A stretch of 64,000 nt of DNA, from positions 1 through 64,000 of the forward strand of contig CANDAG010000017.1 of assembly GCA_947382625.1 (NCBI GenBank), in the 5' to 3' direction. Shown here piece after piece: positions 25,851 through 34,430 of the stretch. The notes beneath the pieces are model-generated. The model worked only from the letters and a program-made list of their open reading frames with translations. It ran no database searches and was not told the DNA's origin. The stretch comes from an uncultured Lachnospiraceae bacterium. Its GTDB lineage: Bacteria > Bacillota > Clostridia > Lachnospirales > Lachnospiraceae. A program made the position numbers and the translations under genes. Positions within the stretch are counted from its first letter, which is position 1, and each line of letters opens with the position of its first letter.

Positions 25851-26792
25851 ATGGAATATTTTATTATATCTTTCGAGATTATATTTCCCATCTTATTTTT
25901 TATGGTACTGGGGATCGTGATCAGGCAGGCGAAGCTGGTCAGCGAGGATGCCTTTGGACAGATCAACAGACTGGTGTTTCGGGTATTTCTTCCGATCAAG
26001 CTGTTTTTGGAGATTTATCAGTCTGATTTTAGCAGTGTATTCCGGCCGGGGCTGATTCTGTATGGTCTTTTGTCCGTCCTGGTGATCTACCTGCTGTCAT
26101 GGGTCATAGTCGGACATTTTGTGAAGGACAGAAGAGATGCTCCTACCCTGACACAGATGATCTACCGCAGCAATTATGTGCTTTTCGGTCTGTCCATTGC
26201 AGAGAATATGTATCCTGGTGAGAACTTAAGTGTCATTTCCGTGATGGCAGCTTTTGTAGTACCGCTTTTTAATATCCTGGCAGTGATCCTTTTTGAGGTC
26301 TGCCGGGGCGGGGAGAAGCTTTCCATTCCTCATCTTTTAAAGGGGATCGCCAAAAACTCTCTGGTGATAGGAAGTGTCTTGGGACTTATGGCGAAAGCGA
26401 TCGGAATAGAGCTCCCCGCGCTTTTGCAAAAGCCGTTGACGGATTTGGGGGCAATTGCAACGCCGCTGGCAATTCTGTGTGTGGGAGCAACCCTGACCTT
26501 TGAAGCTGTCAAAAAGTACCGTAAATACCTTCTATGGGCAACGATGGGACGTTTGGTGATCGTGCCGGGAATTTTTCTGGGCTTATCGGTAGCCCTTGGA
26601 TTTCGGGGAATAGAACTGGCCGGCCTTTTTCTCATCTATGCTTCTCCGGTGGCAAGCTCCTCTTATCCTATGGCGAGAGAGCTTGACGGGAATGGAGAGC
26701 TGGCAGGGCTGGGAGTTGCAGCAAGTAATGTGGCCTGTCTGCTCACCATATTTTTGTGGATCACATTGCTGAAATATTTTGGATTGTGTTAG
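25851..26792 (+). CDS. AEC-family transporter
   Basis: 313-residue membrane protein of the auxin efflux carrier family, with about ten hydrophobic segments in two halves. Signs are ILFFMVLGIVIRQAKLVSED at the start, NRLVFRVFLPIKLF, and ASPVASSSYPMARELDGN near the end. Bacterial members move malate or other organic acids. It follows the hydrolase by 13 bases (GGGAG site) and is followed after 17 bases by a tiny Cys-rich membrane protein. Confidence 0.88.
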   Translation: MEYFIISFEIIFPILFFMVLGIVIRQAKLVSEDAFGQINRLVFRVFLPIKLFLEIYQSDFSSVFRPGLILYGLLSVLVIYLLSWVIVGHFVKDRRDAPTLTQMIYRSNYVLFGLSIAENMYPGENLSVISVMAAFVVPLFNILAVILFEVCRGGEKLSIPHLLKGIAKNSLVIGSVLGLMAKAIGIELPALLQKPLTDLGAIATPLAILCVGATLTFEAVKKYRKYLLWATMGRLVIVPGIFLGLSVALGFRGIELAGLFLIYASPVASSSYPMARELDGNGELAGLGVAASNVACLLTIFLWITLLKYFGLC

Positions 26793-26809
26793 AGCGGAAA
26801 GGAAAGGTT

Positions 26810-26956
26810 ATGGCGGTAGTTTTATTTTGGGCGGCAGTCATTGGAGGCGTATCTTTTATTATGATCTTCAGTGGGAGGAAAGAGAAGCGGGGGTGCGGCA
26901 GAGGCTGTGCTACCTGTGGAAATAGAGAGATATGCCATAGAAAGAGTAAAAAATAA
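26810..26956 (+). CDS. FeoB-associated-type Cys-rich membrane protein
   Basis: 48 residues: one membrane helix (about 3-21) and a short cytoplasmic tail with CGRGCATCGNREIC, a C-x3-C-x2-C-x5-C cluster. This fits the small Cys-rich proteins that often lie next to feoB. No feoB is near, which is unusual for the family. The ATG at 26810 has GGAAAGG upstream. The cluster probably binds iron or zinc. Too small for many gene finders but convincing by composition and by the terminator that follows. Confidence 0.7.
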   Translation: MAVVLFWAAVIGGVSFIMIFSGRKEKRGCGRGCATCGNREICHRKSKK

Positions 26957-26976
26957 AGAATGATTTGTAAACAGAC

Positions 26977-27029
26977 AGCGTCAAAATGTAAATGTGATCG
27001 ACAAAAATTTACATTTTGATGCTTTTTTT
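26977..27029 (+). terminator. Terminator or operator hairpin before the two-component genes
   Basis: A 17-bp stem (26977-26993 with 27007-27023, one G-T wobble), a 13-base loop and seven Ts. It has the form of an intrinsic terminator for the Cys-rich gene. Its arms contain AAAATGTAAA and TTTACATTTT, a motif repeated before the lipoprotein gene at 29205, so it could also be an operator of the response regulator. Confidence 0.75.
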
Positions 27030-27091
27030 CTGCTTTCTTTGTGATACCATGGGTGCATAATACGGGAAATTGCGTCTGGGGAGAGTGTGTG

Positions 27092-27781
27092 ATGAAAACA
27101 AGGATCTTGGTAGTGGAGGATGACAGTTCCATTTCGGAGCTGATCTGTATGAACTTAGAGGCGGCAGGCTATGAGCCGCTTCCTTTTATGGATGGACTTG
27201 CGGCAGAACAGTTTTTGAAACAGAAGGATCAGGACGGTAAAGAGGCGGCGGGAGGGGAAATCCCGGCCCTTGCATTGGTTGACGTGATGCTTCCGGGGAA
27301 AGACGGGTTTGAACTGATGGAGGATTTTCAGAAGGCGCAGATTCCGGTCATCTACTTAACCGCAAAGGATGATGTGCTTTCCAAGGTGCATGGCTTAAAA
27401 GCAGGGGCAGAGGATTATATCGTAAAGCCCTTTGAGGTGCTGGAGCTTTTGGTGCGGATGGAAAAGGTGCTCAAAAGAACCGGACGAAGCCGGAAACTGA
27501 TCCAGATCCGGGATGTGACCATTGACCTTACCGAGCACAGCGTGACCAGGGGTGGAGAGCGGGTGGCCTTAAAGCCTTTGGAGTATGAGCTTTTGGTTAC
27601 CCTGGCAAGCAGCAGGAATGTGGCTTTTTCAAGAGAGGAACTTTTAAACCGGATTTGGGGAGTGGATTATGTGGGAGAGACCAGGACGGTGGATGTACAT
27701 ATCGGACAGCTTCGCAAGAAACTGGGGTTTCATCAGGTGATCCGTACCATCTCCAAGACAGGATACCGGCTGGAGGATTAA
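27092..27781 (+). CDS. PhoP/OmpR-family response regulator
   Basis: 229 residues: a receiver domain (1-125) with Asp9/Asp10/Asp11, phospho-acceptor Asp64 (LVDVMLPGKDG), Thr90 and Lys112, and a winged-helix DNA-binding domain (about 135-229, with LKPLEYELLVTLA and WGVDYVGETRTVDVHI). The acceptor Asp is about ten residues later than usual because of a Lys/Gly-rich insertion at about 44-56. The start at 27092 has GGGGAG about 8 bases before it. The histidine kinase follows after 7 bases. Confidence 0.93.
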   Translation: MKTRILVVEDDSSISELICMNLEAAGYEPLPFMDGLAAEQFLKQKDQDGKEAAGGEIPALALVDVMLPGKDGFELMEDFQKAQIPVIYLTAKDDVLSKVHGLKAGAEDYIVKPFEVLELLVRMEKVLKRTGRSRKLIQIRDVTIDLTEHSVTRGGERVALKPLEYELLVTLASSRNVAFSREELLNRIWGVDYVGETRTVDVHIGQLRKKLGFHQVIRTISKTGYRLED

Positions 27782-27788
27782 TGTAAGA

Positions 27789-29192
27789 ATGAAGCTTTGG
27801 GTTAAATTAGCGTTGACGACAGTACTGGTATTGCTGGCGGCGACCCTTTCAACCGGGGCGGCGATGCTCTATCAGACGCTTTTGTACAATCAGGAAAAAA
27901 CCATGGAAAGCGGCCATCAGCAGCTTGCCTCAACTGCCTATGCCCTTGCGAGGGAGCTGGAAAACGGCCCACTTACGGGGTACAGTGAGGCAACCAAAAA
28001 TTCTTATGTCAATTATACCATGAAAAAATTCGGGGCTTCTAAGTACATTCTGATCGAAGACGGAGAGGTGCTCTGCAATATGACGCCCTTTGACCTGGCA
28101 GACTCCCGGGATGAGAGATGGCAGCAGCAGGAGGGCAGCGCGGTCATCCAAAAAAGCGGGGAACAGTATATCCTGATCGAGGGGCAGAAGGTCCCCACCT
28201 CTGGCGGCAGCTCTTATGCCCTTGTGCTGGTACAGGATATTTCGGCCCTTTATCAGGATATGAAAAGGCAGATGGTCTTTGGACTGTGGATTCTGGCAGA
28301 TGCTGCAGCGATTGCCATGCTGCTTATTTTTTTGATGACCAGACGGATCCTTAAGCCATTGCGGGAGCTGCAGAAGGCAGCGATGGATATCAGCGAGGGA
28401 ATGCTCACCCGCAGGGCGAGGGTGCGTACAAAAGATGAGATTGGCGTGGTAGCCGACGCCTTTAACCGCATGGCAGATAAGATAGAGAGCCAGGTGACAG
28501 AGCTTTCCCAGGTCTCCGAGCAGCGAAGACAGATGCTGGGAAGTCTGACCCACGAGCTGAAGACTCCCATGACCTCCATTATCGGCTACTCTGATACCCT
28601 GCTCCATGTGAATGTCAGGAAGGAGCAGCAGCAAAGAGCCCTCTGGCATATCAAGGAAGAATGCAGCCGCCTGGAGCGGCTCAGCAGTAAGCTGATGAAT
28701 CTCATGGGACTTTATGAAAATGACAGTGTTTCTATGGAGGAGATTTCCATGGAAGAGCTTTTTGCCCATGTGGCGCAGATGGAAAAATATCATTTGGAGC
28801 AGATGGGTATGAGGCTGGACTATCGTTGCTCTATGGGAAAAATACGGATGGACAGGGATTTGATGGAAAGCCTTCTTATCAACCTCATCGATAACGGTGC
28901 AAAAGCCAGCAAGGCAGGAGATGAGATTTTTCTGGAGGGGCAGGGAAACCGTATCACTGTGCGTGATAAGGGCTGCGGGATTCCCGAGGATGAGATCGGC
29001 AGGGTCACAGAGGCTTTTTATATGGTGGATAAGGCCAGAAGCCGCAAAGCAGGAGGATGTGGATTAGGACTGGCTCTTTGTGTTATGATCGCCCGCCTCC
29101 ACGGAGCAGAGCTTGAAATCCATAGTAAAGTGGGAGAAGGGACAAAGGTTTGCGTGGTATTTCCAGAGATACGTGAGGAGAGTATCTCTTAG
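27789..29192 (+). CDS. Sensor histidine kinase
   Basis: 467 residues: a membrane segment (about 5-30), an extracytoplasmic sensor region (about 31-160), a second membrane segment (about 161-184), HAMP (about 185-235), a HisKA helix with His255 in SLTHELKTPMTS, and an HATPase domain with N-box LLINLIDNGAKAS and G-box VRDKGCGIPEDE. It phosphorylates the upstream response regulator. The stop codon abuts the TTTACA repeats that I take as the regulator's binding site for the next gene. Confidence 0.95.
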   Translation: MKLWVKLALTTVLVLLAATLSTGAAMLYQTLLYNQEKTMESGHQQLASTAYALARELENGPLTGYSEATKNSYVNYTMKKFGASKYILIEDGEVLCNMTPFDLADSRDERWQQQEGSAVIQKSGEQYILIEGQKVPTSGGSSYALVLVQDISALYQDMKRQMVFGLWILADAAAIAMLLIFLMTRRILKPLRELQKAAMDISEGMLTRRARVRTKDEIGVVADAFNRMADKIESQVTELSQVSEQRRQMLGSLTHELKTPMTSIIGYSDTLLHVNVRKEQQQRALWHIKEECSRLERLSSKLMNLMGLYENDSVSMEEISMEELFAHVAQMEKYHLEQMGMRLDYRCSMGKIRMDRDLMESLLINLIDNGAKASKAGDEIFLEGQGNRITVRDKGCGIPEDEIGRVTEAFYMVDKARSRKAGGCGLGLALCVMIARLHGAELEIHSKVGEGTKVCVVFPEIREESIS

Positions 29193-29193
29193 A

Positions 29194-29210
29194 TTTACAA
29201 AAGGTTTACA
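29194..29210 (+). promoter_or_regulatory. Candidate response-regulator box (TTTACA repeats)
   Basis: TTTACA at 29194-29199 and again at 29205-29210, 11 bases apart, one helical turn, as OmpR/PhoB-type regulators prefer. A -10-like TATGCT lies at 29243-29248. The second copy extends to TTTACATTTT, which also occurs in both arms of the hairpin before the regulator gene. Confidence 0.5.
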
Positions 29211-29333
29211 TTTTACTGAATACCTTTTACAGGGGACAGGGTTATGCTTTTTTCATAAACATTTGTGTCTGTGGAAGACATGGGCACAAGTACCGCAGGA
29301 AGCGGAAATAAACATAACCGGAGGATGATGAGA

Positions 29334-30863
29334 ATGAAAAAAAGAAGAAATGTAAAAGGAGAAAACAGGGGATCATCTATCAGCAGGCTGGCGGTGGCAG
29401 GGGCGGTGATGTGCCTTTTATCTCTGGCGCTTTCGGGTTGTCAGGACAGTGCCCGGACAGAGGAAGAGATCGTGATCCCGAAGCAGGAGGAGCAGGGAGC
29501 AGAGACTTCTGCAGAGGATACCGGGACCGGAGAATCAGACGGGGAAGGACAGATGGAAGAGGGAGCCGTGGAAGGCGCCATTGCAGAGCAGGTTCAGGCA
29601 CCCGAAAGCTACAGCTGGGAGGGCAGCGATGAGGTAGTAAGCGTGAAGGTGGATGCATCCGTTATCATTCCTCAGGGGGAAGGGTTTAAGAGCTGGAAGG
29701 TCACCAGCAGAGTATTTACCCAGGAGGATTACGATAAAGTAAGCGCAGTACTTTTAAAGGGTGCAGAGCTCTGGGAAAGGGATGAGGAGCTGATGGCAGA
29801 CTCCAACGGGTTTACAGCCGGTGAGATCCGGGAAAAGATCAAGACCCTGGAGCAAAGAGAAAAGGCCTACAAGGAGCAGGGGATGGAGGGAAAGGTCATA
29901 GATGAAGGAAAGGAGATAGACTATACGGAAGCGATCGAAAAATTGAGACAGCTTGAAGAAAACGCTCCGGAGGAAATCTCTACCGTGACGGTTCCGGCGG
30001 TGGTGAATTATGTGGAGAATACCGCAAACGGAGAGGAGAATATGCTCTGGGGAACGGCAACCGTTGACGGCCAGGATTTTTGGGTCAATGTGGATAATAA
30101 TCTGACCGACAGCTGGCGCTGGATCAACTTTGAGATCAGAGATGTCGGGTCAAACAGCAACTTTATCAATGTGGCAGATGATGGGAGCGCTGCGGCGGCA
30201 GAGCTTCCGAAGGAAGAGATCAAGGGAATGGCCAGGGAAGCCATGGCAGCCATGGGCTTTACGGATTTTGCAGTAGCGGGAGAGGAATATTTCAGCTCCT
30301 TCAGCGCAGACGAGTCCTCCCTTACAGGGGAGACCCATATAGACCAGGTAGGGTACGGCATATACTTCACAAGAGAGCTTGACGGGATCCCTCTGACCTA
30401 TACCCACGCTATGGGAACTACCATAGAGGATGGGGTGGAAACCTCATGGCCTTATGAAAATATCCGGATGGTCTATACCAAAGAGGGATTTGCCAATTTT
30501 ATGTGGATCAATCCCTACCAGGTCGAGAAGGAGTCCGACGAGTATGTGTTCCTTCTTCCCTGGTCTGAGATCCAGGGGATTTTCGAGGAAATGATGATCA
30601 AAAAGTACAGTGATTTTTTCGCGGATGCAGAAGGGGTTAAGGTAGATTTTGTCCTGGATGAGGTACGGCTTGGGTATGCCCGTGTGATGGAAAAAGGCAA
30701 TTTTATGGAAGGGAAAATAGTGCCGGTGTGGGATTTCTTCGGGAGTGAGTCCATCATGTATCCGGATATGGAGGAGCCCTATACGCTTGAGGGACCTTAT
30801 GAAAGCTGGCTGACCATCAACGCCATGGACGGCACGATCATAGACCGGGAGCTGGGATATTAG
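29334..30863 (+). CDS. Large lipoprotein next to the two-component system
   Basis: 509 residues with a lipoprotein signal peptide ending LALSGC (lipidated Cys36), an acidic linker (about 40-85) and a mixed alpha/beta body. Its layout resembles the DUF6034-type lipoproteins of Lachnospiraceae as I remember them; this assignment is unsure. Three ATGs lie close together (29325, 29328, 29334); the third has the best spacing to GGAGG. It follows the sensor kinase with a candidate regulator box between, so it is probably a target of that system and may take part in envelope sensing. Confidence 0.75.
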   Translation: MKKRRNVKGENRGSSISRLAVAGAVMCLLSLALSGCQDSARTEEEIVIPKQEEQGAETSAEDTGTGESDGEGQMEEGAVEGAIAEQVQAPESYSWEGSDEVVSVKVDASVIIPQGEGFKSWKVTSRVFTQEDYDKVSAVLLKGAELWERDEELMADSNGFTAGEIREKIKTLEQREKAYKEQGMEGKVIDEGKEIDYTEAIEKLRQLEENAPEEISTVTVPAVVNYVENTANGEENMLWGTATVDGQDFWVNVDNNLTDSWRWINFEIRDVGSNSNFINVADDGSAAAAELPKEEIKGMAREAMAAMGFTDFAVAGEEYFSSFSADESSLTGETHIDQVGYGIYFTRELDGIPLTYTHAMGTTIEDGVETSWPYENIRMVYTKEGFANFMWINPYQVEKESDEYVFLLPWSEIQGIFEEMMIKKYSDFFADAEGVKVDFVLDEVRLGYARVMEKGNFMEGKIVPVWDFFGSESIMYPDMEEPYTLEGPYESWLTINAMDGTIIDRELGY

Positions 30864-30960
30864 GGAAGATCCAGGGCAGGTAAAAGTAACTGCAGGTACC
30901 AGGGCAAGGTTCGTAAGCCCTGGAATTGAAGCATAGGACAAAACACGAGGGGGAACAGTT

Positions 30961-31710
30961 GTGAACGGTAAAAAGGCGCTGTGCATTTTTGCGTCAAATT
31001 TCATAGGCGGCAGGAAAGGGGAGGCGGCCGGGCGTATCTGTAAATTGGCCGCAGGGGCCTTCCGGGAGAAGAAGATATCTGCAGAAATACTGGACCTGCA
31101 GGAAACAGCTCTGGCACCCTGTACAGGCTGCGGCAGATGTTTTGAGAGACAGTGCTGTGTGGAGGATGAGAATTTTAATCAGGTTTATACCAGGATAACC
31201 GAAGCCGATTACCTTTTCGTTGTAGCCCCCTATCATGCCCCTGTTCCAGCAAAGCTCTGCATTATTTTGGAAAAAATACTTCAGCTTGCCATTTCCTGCA
31301 GACAGCCGGAAGCCTGCAGGCAGCCGGGGCTCTTCAGACAGTCGGGGCTCTTCAGACAACCGGAGCTTTCCATACAGCCGGAGCTCTCTATGCAGCCGGG
31401 GCTTTGCGGAAAGCTGGCCGGGATCATTTCCTGCGGGGAAGGCGGAGAAAAGATGCTTATGCATTATAAGGCAATGGTGAATGACATCATTGCGGATGCA
31501 CTGAGAGCATCCCATCTCAAAGTGGTTCCGTTCAATTCCAGATGGAATACGGGAATTTCCTTTTCCGTAACGGAGGATTTTCAGAAAAAGAAAATCCGTC
31601 CCGAAAATTCTCGTGTCAGGGAATGTGAGTGGGGACAGATCGAAGAGAAGGTGGGCATGTATGTGGAGATCATGGTGCAGACCTCAAGGACGCTTTATGC
31701 CATCCTTTAG
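30961..31710 (+). CDS. Flavodoxin-fold (FMN reductase or iron-sulfur flavoprotein-like) protein
   Basis: 249 residues. The start (ALCIFASNFIGGRKGEAAGR) resembles the FMN phosphate-binding loop of NADPH-dependent FMN reductases, and APCTGCGRCFERQCCVED, DYLFVVAPYHAPVPAKL are typical of that family, with a Cys cluster as in iron-sulfur flavoproteins. Residues about 112-147 are six copies of a hexapeptide encoded by 18-bp tandem repeats, inserted between LEKILQLAI and GKLAGIISCG where the family normally has a short loop. The GTG start has a GAGGGGG site. Probably a redox enzyme; whether it works with the insert is unclear. Confidence 0.8.
   Translation: MNGKKALCIFASNFIGGRKGEAAGRICKLAAGAFREKKISAEILDLQETALAPCTGCGRCFERQCCVEDENFNQVYTRITEADYLFVVAPYHAPVPAKLCIILEKILQLAISCRQPEACRQPGLFRQSGLFRQPELSIQPELSMQPGLCGKLAGIISCGEGGEKMLMHYKAMVNDIIADALRASHLKVVPFNSRWNTGISFSVTEDFQKKKIRPENSRVRECEWGQIEEKVGMYVEIMVQTSRTLYAIL
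31294..31401 (+). repeat. Six 18-bp tandem repeats inside the flavodoxin gene
   Basis: Units start at 31294, 31312, 31330, 31348, 31366 and 31384 and encode SCRQPE, ACRQPG, LFRQSG, LFRQPE, LSIQPE and LSMQPG. The frame is kept. A palindromic CTGCAG also appears in the first units. Confidence 0.92.
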
Positions 31711-31718
31711 CCGGGTGC

Positions 31719-31747
31719 TTTACACATTTGGCGTCATTTGCTATTAT
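31719..31747 (+). promoter_or_regulatory. Promoter of the ABC-2 transporter operon
   Basis: TTTACA (31719-31724), a 17-base spacer and TATTAT (31742-31747). Transcription should begin near 31755, directly before the hairpin at 31760-31800. Confidence 0.65.
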
Positions 31748-31759
31748 ATTATAAAAATC

Positions 31760-31800
31760 CGGGGTGTAATGTCTGATAGACTTTAGGACTTTACACCCCG
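31760..31800 (+). terminator. Leader hairpin before the ABC-2 operon
   Basis: A 10-bp GC-rich stem (31760-31769 with 31791-31800) with a 21-base loop and a weak T-rich tail (TTGTTT). It may end the flavodoxin transcript, or, lying just after the predicted start site, cap the 5' end of the operon message. Confidence 0.6.
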
Positions 31801-31827
31801 TTGTTTGATAATAAGAGGAGAAAAACC

Positions 31828-32811
31828 ATGGTAATAGAAGCAAGCGGTCTGGCGAAGGATTATGTCATCCATCTGAAGGGGAAAGGCTTAATGGGCATGG
31901 CAAAGTCCCTTTTGAGATCAGAGAAAAAGGTGGTCCATGCAGTGCAGGACGTAAATCTCAACATGGAGGAAGGTGAGCTGGTGGGATATATCGGTCCTAA
32001 TGGCGCCGGCAAGTCTACCACCATCAAAATGCTTTCGGGAATCCTGACCCCCACAAAGGGCAGCGTAAGAGTATGCGGCATAGATCCTCAAAAGAAAAGG
32101 ATCCAAAATGCCATGAACGTGGGTGCGGTTTTTGGGCAGAAAACCCAGCTGTGGTGGGATCTGCCTGTGAGAGAAACCTTTGACCTGCTGCGGCGGATGT
32201 ACAACATTCCCATGGAACGATACAAAAGAAATGTAGACGAATTTATGGATTATCTGGACATAGGCGCCTTTGCAGAGCAGCCGGTTCGGCAGCTTTCCTT
32301 AGGACAGCGGATGCGGGCGGAGATCGCCGCATCACTCCTCCATGATCCGAAAGTCCTTTTTCTGGATGAGCCTACCATAGGGCTGGATGTTAATGTAAAG
32401 GTCAGTATGCGGGAATTTGTCAAAAAGATAAACAAAGAACGGAATGTCACCATCTTGTTGACGACCCATGATCTGCAGGATATTGAGGAGCTGGCAAAAC
32501 GTATCGTGGTGATCAACCATGGGCAGGTGGGCTTTGACGGTTCCATGGAGGAGCTGGCGTCGAAATATGCAGACGGAAAAAGAAGCGTCAGCTTCACGCT
32601 GCAGCAGGATGTGCCGGAGATCACTCTTCCGGAAAAAATGGCAGGGCATTATACAATAGAGCGGGAGGGACGGCAGGTGAAGATCCGGCATGACGGTCAT
32701 GTGAACGCCTCCGACCTGATCGTGGCGTTGATACAGAAGTACAGGCTGAAGGACATTGATATCAGAGGACCGCAGATTGAGGATGTGGTCATGGAGGTTT
32801 ACAGATCGTGA
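31828..32811 (+). CDS. ABC-2 type exporter ATPase
   Basis: 327-residue ATPase with Walker A GPNGAGKST near 53, signature LSLGQRMRAEIA near 153 and Walker B VLFLDEPTIGLD near 174. The C-terminal part (about 250-327) is the extra domain common in ABC-2 drug or lipid exporters. The ATG at 31828 has AGAGGAG about 8 bases upstream; the TTG at 31801 does not. The next gene overlaps by 4 bases (GTGA), so the three genes form a coupled operon. Confidence 0.92.
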   Translation: MVIEASGLAKDYVIHLKGKGLMGMAKSLLRSEKKVVHAVQDVNLNMEEGELVGYIGPNGAGKSTTIKMLSGILTPTKGSVRVCGIDPQKKRIQNAMNVGAVFGQKTQLWWDLPVRETFDLLRRMYNIPMERYKRNVDEFMDYLDIGAFAEQPVRQLSLGQRMRAEIAASLLHDPKVLFLDEPTIGLDVNVKVSMREFVKKINKERNVTILLTTHDLQDIEELAKRIVVINHGQVGFDGSMEELASKYADGKRSVSFTLQQDVPEITLPEKMAGHYTIEREGRQVKIRHDGHVNASDLIVALIQKYRLKDIDIRGPQIEDVVMEVYRS

Positions 32812-33629
32812 GGGAAACAGGGATCCAAACAATTCGGAAATATTATGCTTTTTTTTCTGCGAACCTTCAGGAGGCCATGGTTTATCGTTTTGCCTTTTTC
32901 AACAATTTTCTGGCAGAGCTGATCAAGGTTTGTGTTATGCTGGCTGTCTGGATGGCCGTGTACAGGCAGCGCAGTACCATCGCAGGCTTTGATTATCCCA
33001 TGATGATCACCTATCTGCTGGTGTCCCAGGCTGTCAATAATATCTATGGCTTCAGAAATGACGCAGAAAGACCCATCAGTAATAAGATCCGAAAGGGAAC
33101 CATAGTTTTTGACCTGCTCCGCCCGGTTAAGTTTGTGAATGCCCGTCTTGCGGAAAATCTGGGACAGACAGTTTTTCAGGTACTGTTTGCAGTGCTTATG
33201 ATGACAGGATTTCATATATTCCTTCCGGAACTGTCCGGTCCGTCCTCCGGGTTACATGGGATCCTGTTCGTGTTCAGCGTCAGCGCCGGCTTTCTCATCA
33301 TGTTTTCCGTGTCCATTATGAGCGGTCTTTTATCCTTCTGGCTGATGAATAACTGGGGGCTACGCAACGCAAAGGCAGCCATTGTGAATTTTTTCAGCGG
33401 CGCTCTGGTGCCCATCGTCATGCTGCCGGAGTGGATGCAGAAAGTAATGAATATACTGCCCTTCAAAAATATTGTGTATGTCCCGACGATGATCTATATG
33501 GGACAGTACGGGATAAGAGAGTCCCTGCTTTCTATTGGGATACAGATTTTCTGGGCGGCGGCAATGTGGCTGATGGCGAAGGGTCTGTTCAGGCTGGCGA
33601 TAAGGAGGGTGAGCGTTAATGGGGGTTAA
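32808..33629 (+). CDS. ABC-2 permease (DUF990-like), subunit 1
   Basis: 273-residue membrane protein with six hydrophobic segments, resembling the DUF990 (ABC2_membrane_6) permeases: an N-terminal amphipathic part ending AMVYRFAFFNNF, GTIVFDLLRPVKF, and a conserved NILPFKNIVYVPTMIYMGQ near the end. It begins with GTG overlapping the ATPase stop and overlaps the second permease by 11 bases. It forms a heterodimer with that subunit by inference. Confidence 0.87.
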   Translation: MRETGIQTIRKYYAFFSANLQEAMVYRFAFFNNFLAELIKVCVMLAVWMAVYRQRSTIAGFDYPMMITYLLVSQAVNNIYGFRNDAERPISNKIRKGTIVFDLLRPVKFVNARLAENLGQTVFQVLFAVLMMTGFHIFLPELSGPSSGLHGILFVFSVSAGFLIMFSVSIMSGLLSFWLMNNWGLRNAKAAIVNFFSGALVPIVMLPEWMQKVMNILPFKNIVYVPTMIYMGQYGIRESLLSIGIQIFWAAAMWLMAKGLFRLAIRRVSVNGG

Positions 33630-34422
33630 ACGTTTGTGGTTCTACCTGAAACTGTATCCCTGTCTGGTATCTAAGAGCATACAGGGGACAATGTCCTACA
33701 AGGGTGACTTTTTTCTGGGAGCAGGGGCATCCGTTCTGATGCAGTCTCTTGGGTTTGTATTTCTGTGGGCGGTTTTTCGGGAGATCCCAGAGATCAACGG
33801 ATGGAGTTTTTACCAGATGGTATTTGTATATGGAATGTCCGCGATTTCCCTTGGATTAAACGAATTTCTGTTTGCGGGCTCCTGGAATGTGGGCAGGTAT
33901 ATCAGGGAGGGGAGTCTGGACCGGCTGCTGCTGCGTCCCATAGGGACCATGTTCTCTGTTTTTGCGGATGATGTGGGGATACACGGACTCGGTTCTGTGC
34001 TGTTCGGACTGGCAGTGTGTATCACATCCTTATGCAGGCTGCAGGTAGGATTTTCTGTGGGAAAGCTCCTGTTCTGGCTTGTAGCCATGGTATGCGGCGC
34101 ACTGATCTTTTTCTCTGTCAATATGATCTGCGCTGCACTGGCCTTCTGGGTCACCGACAGCCAGAGCGCCATGATCCTGTTCCAGAACACATCGGAGTTC
34201 TGCAAGTATCCTATCACGATTTACGGAAGAGGATTGCAGATCCTTCTGACCTATATCATCCCCTTCGGCTTCTGCAGCTATTATCCTGCCGGCTTTTTGC
34301 TGGATATGAGCAGTAAGCCGATCTGCTGGCTTGGCCCTCTTGTGGCAGCAGGGACTGCGCTTACGGCGGCAAAATTATTCTGGAGATTTGCGCTGGGGAA
34401 ATATCAGAGCGGGGGAGGATGA
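33619..34422 (+). CDS. ABC-2 permease (DUF990), subunit 2
   Basis: 267-residue membrane protein with six hydrophobic segments; FLWAVFREIPEINGWSFYQM, REGSLDRLLLRPIG and PFGFCSYYPAGFLL are typical of DUF990 permeases. Same family as subunit 1. The substrate is unknown; such systems export antibiotics, lipids or peptides. The gene ends 8 bases before the MITE-like element. Confidence 0.9.
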   Translation: MGVKRLWFYLKLYPCLVSKSIQGTMSYKGDFFLGAGASVLMQSLGFVFLWAVFREIPEINGWSFYQMVFVYGMSAISLGLNEFLFAGSWNVGRYIREGSLDRLLLRPIGTMFSVFADDVGIHGLGSVLFGLAVCITSLCRLQVGFSVGKLLFWLVAMVCGALIFFSVNMICAALAFWVTDSQSAMILFQNTSEFCKYPITIYGRGLQILLTYIIPFGFCSYYPAGFLLDMSSKPICWLGPLVAAGTALTAAKLFWRFALGKYQSGGG

Positions 34423-34430
34423 GGGATTTA

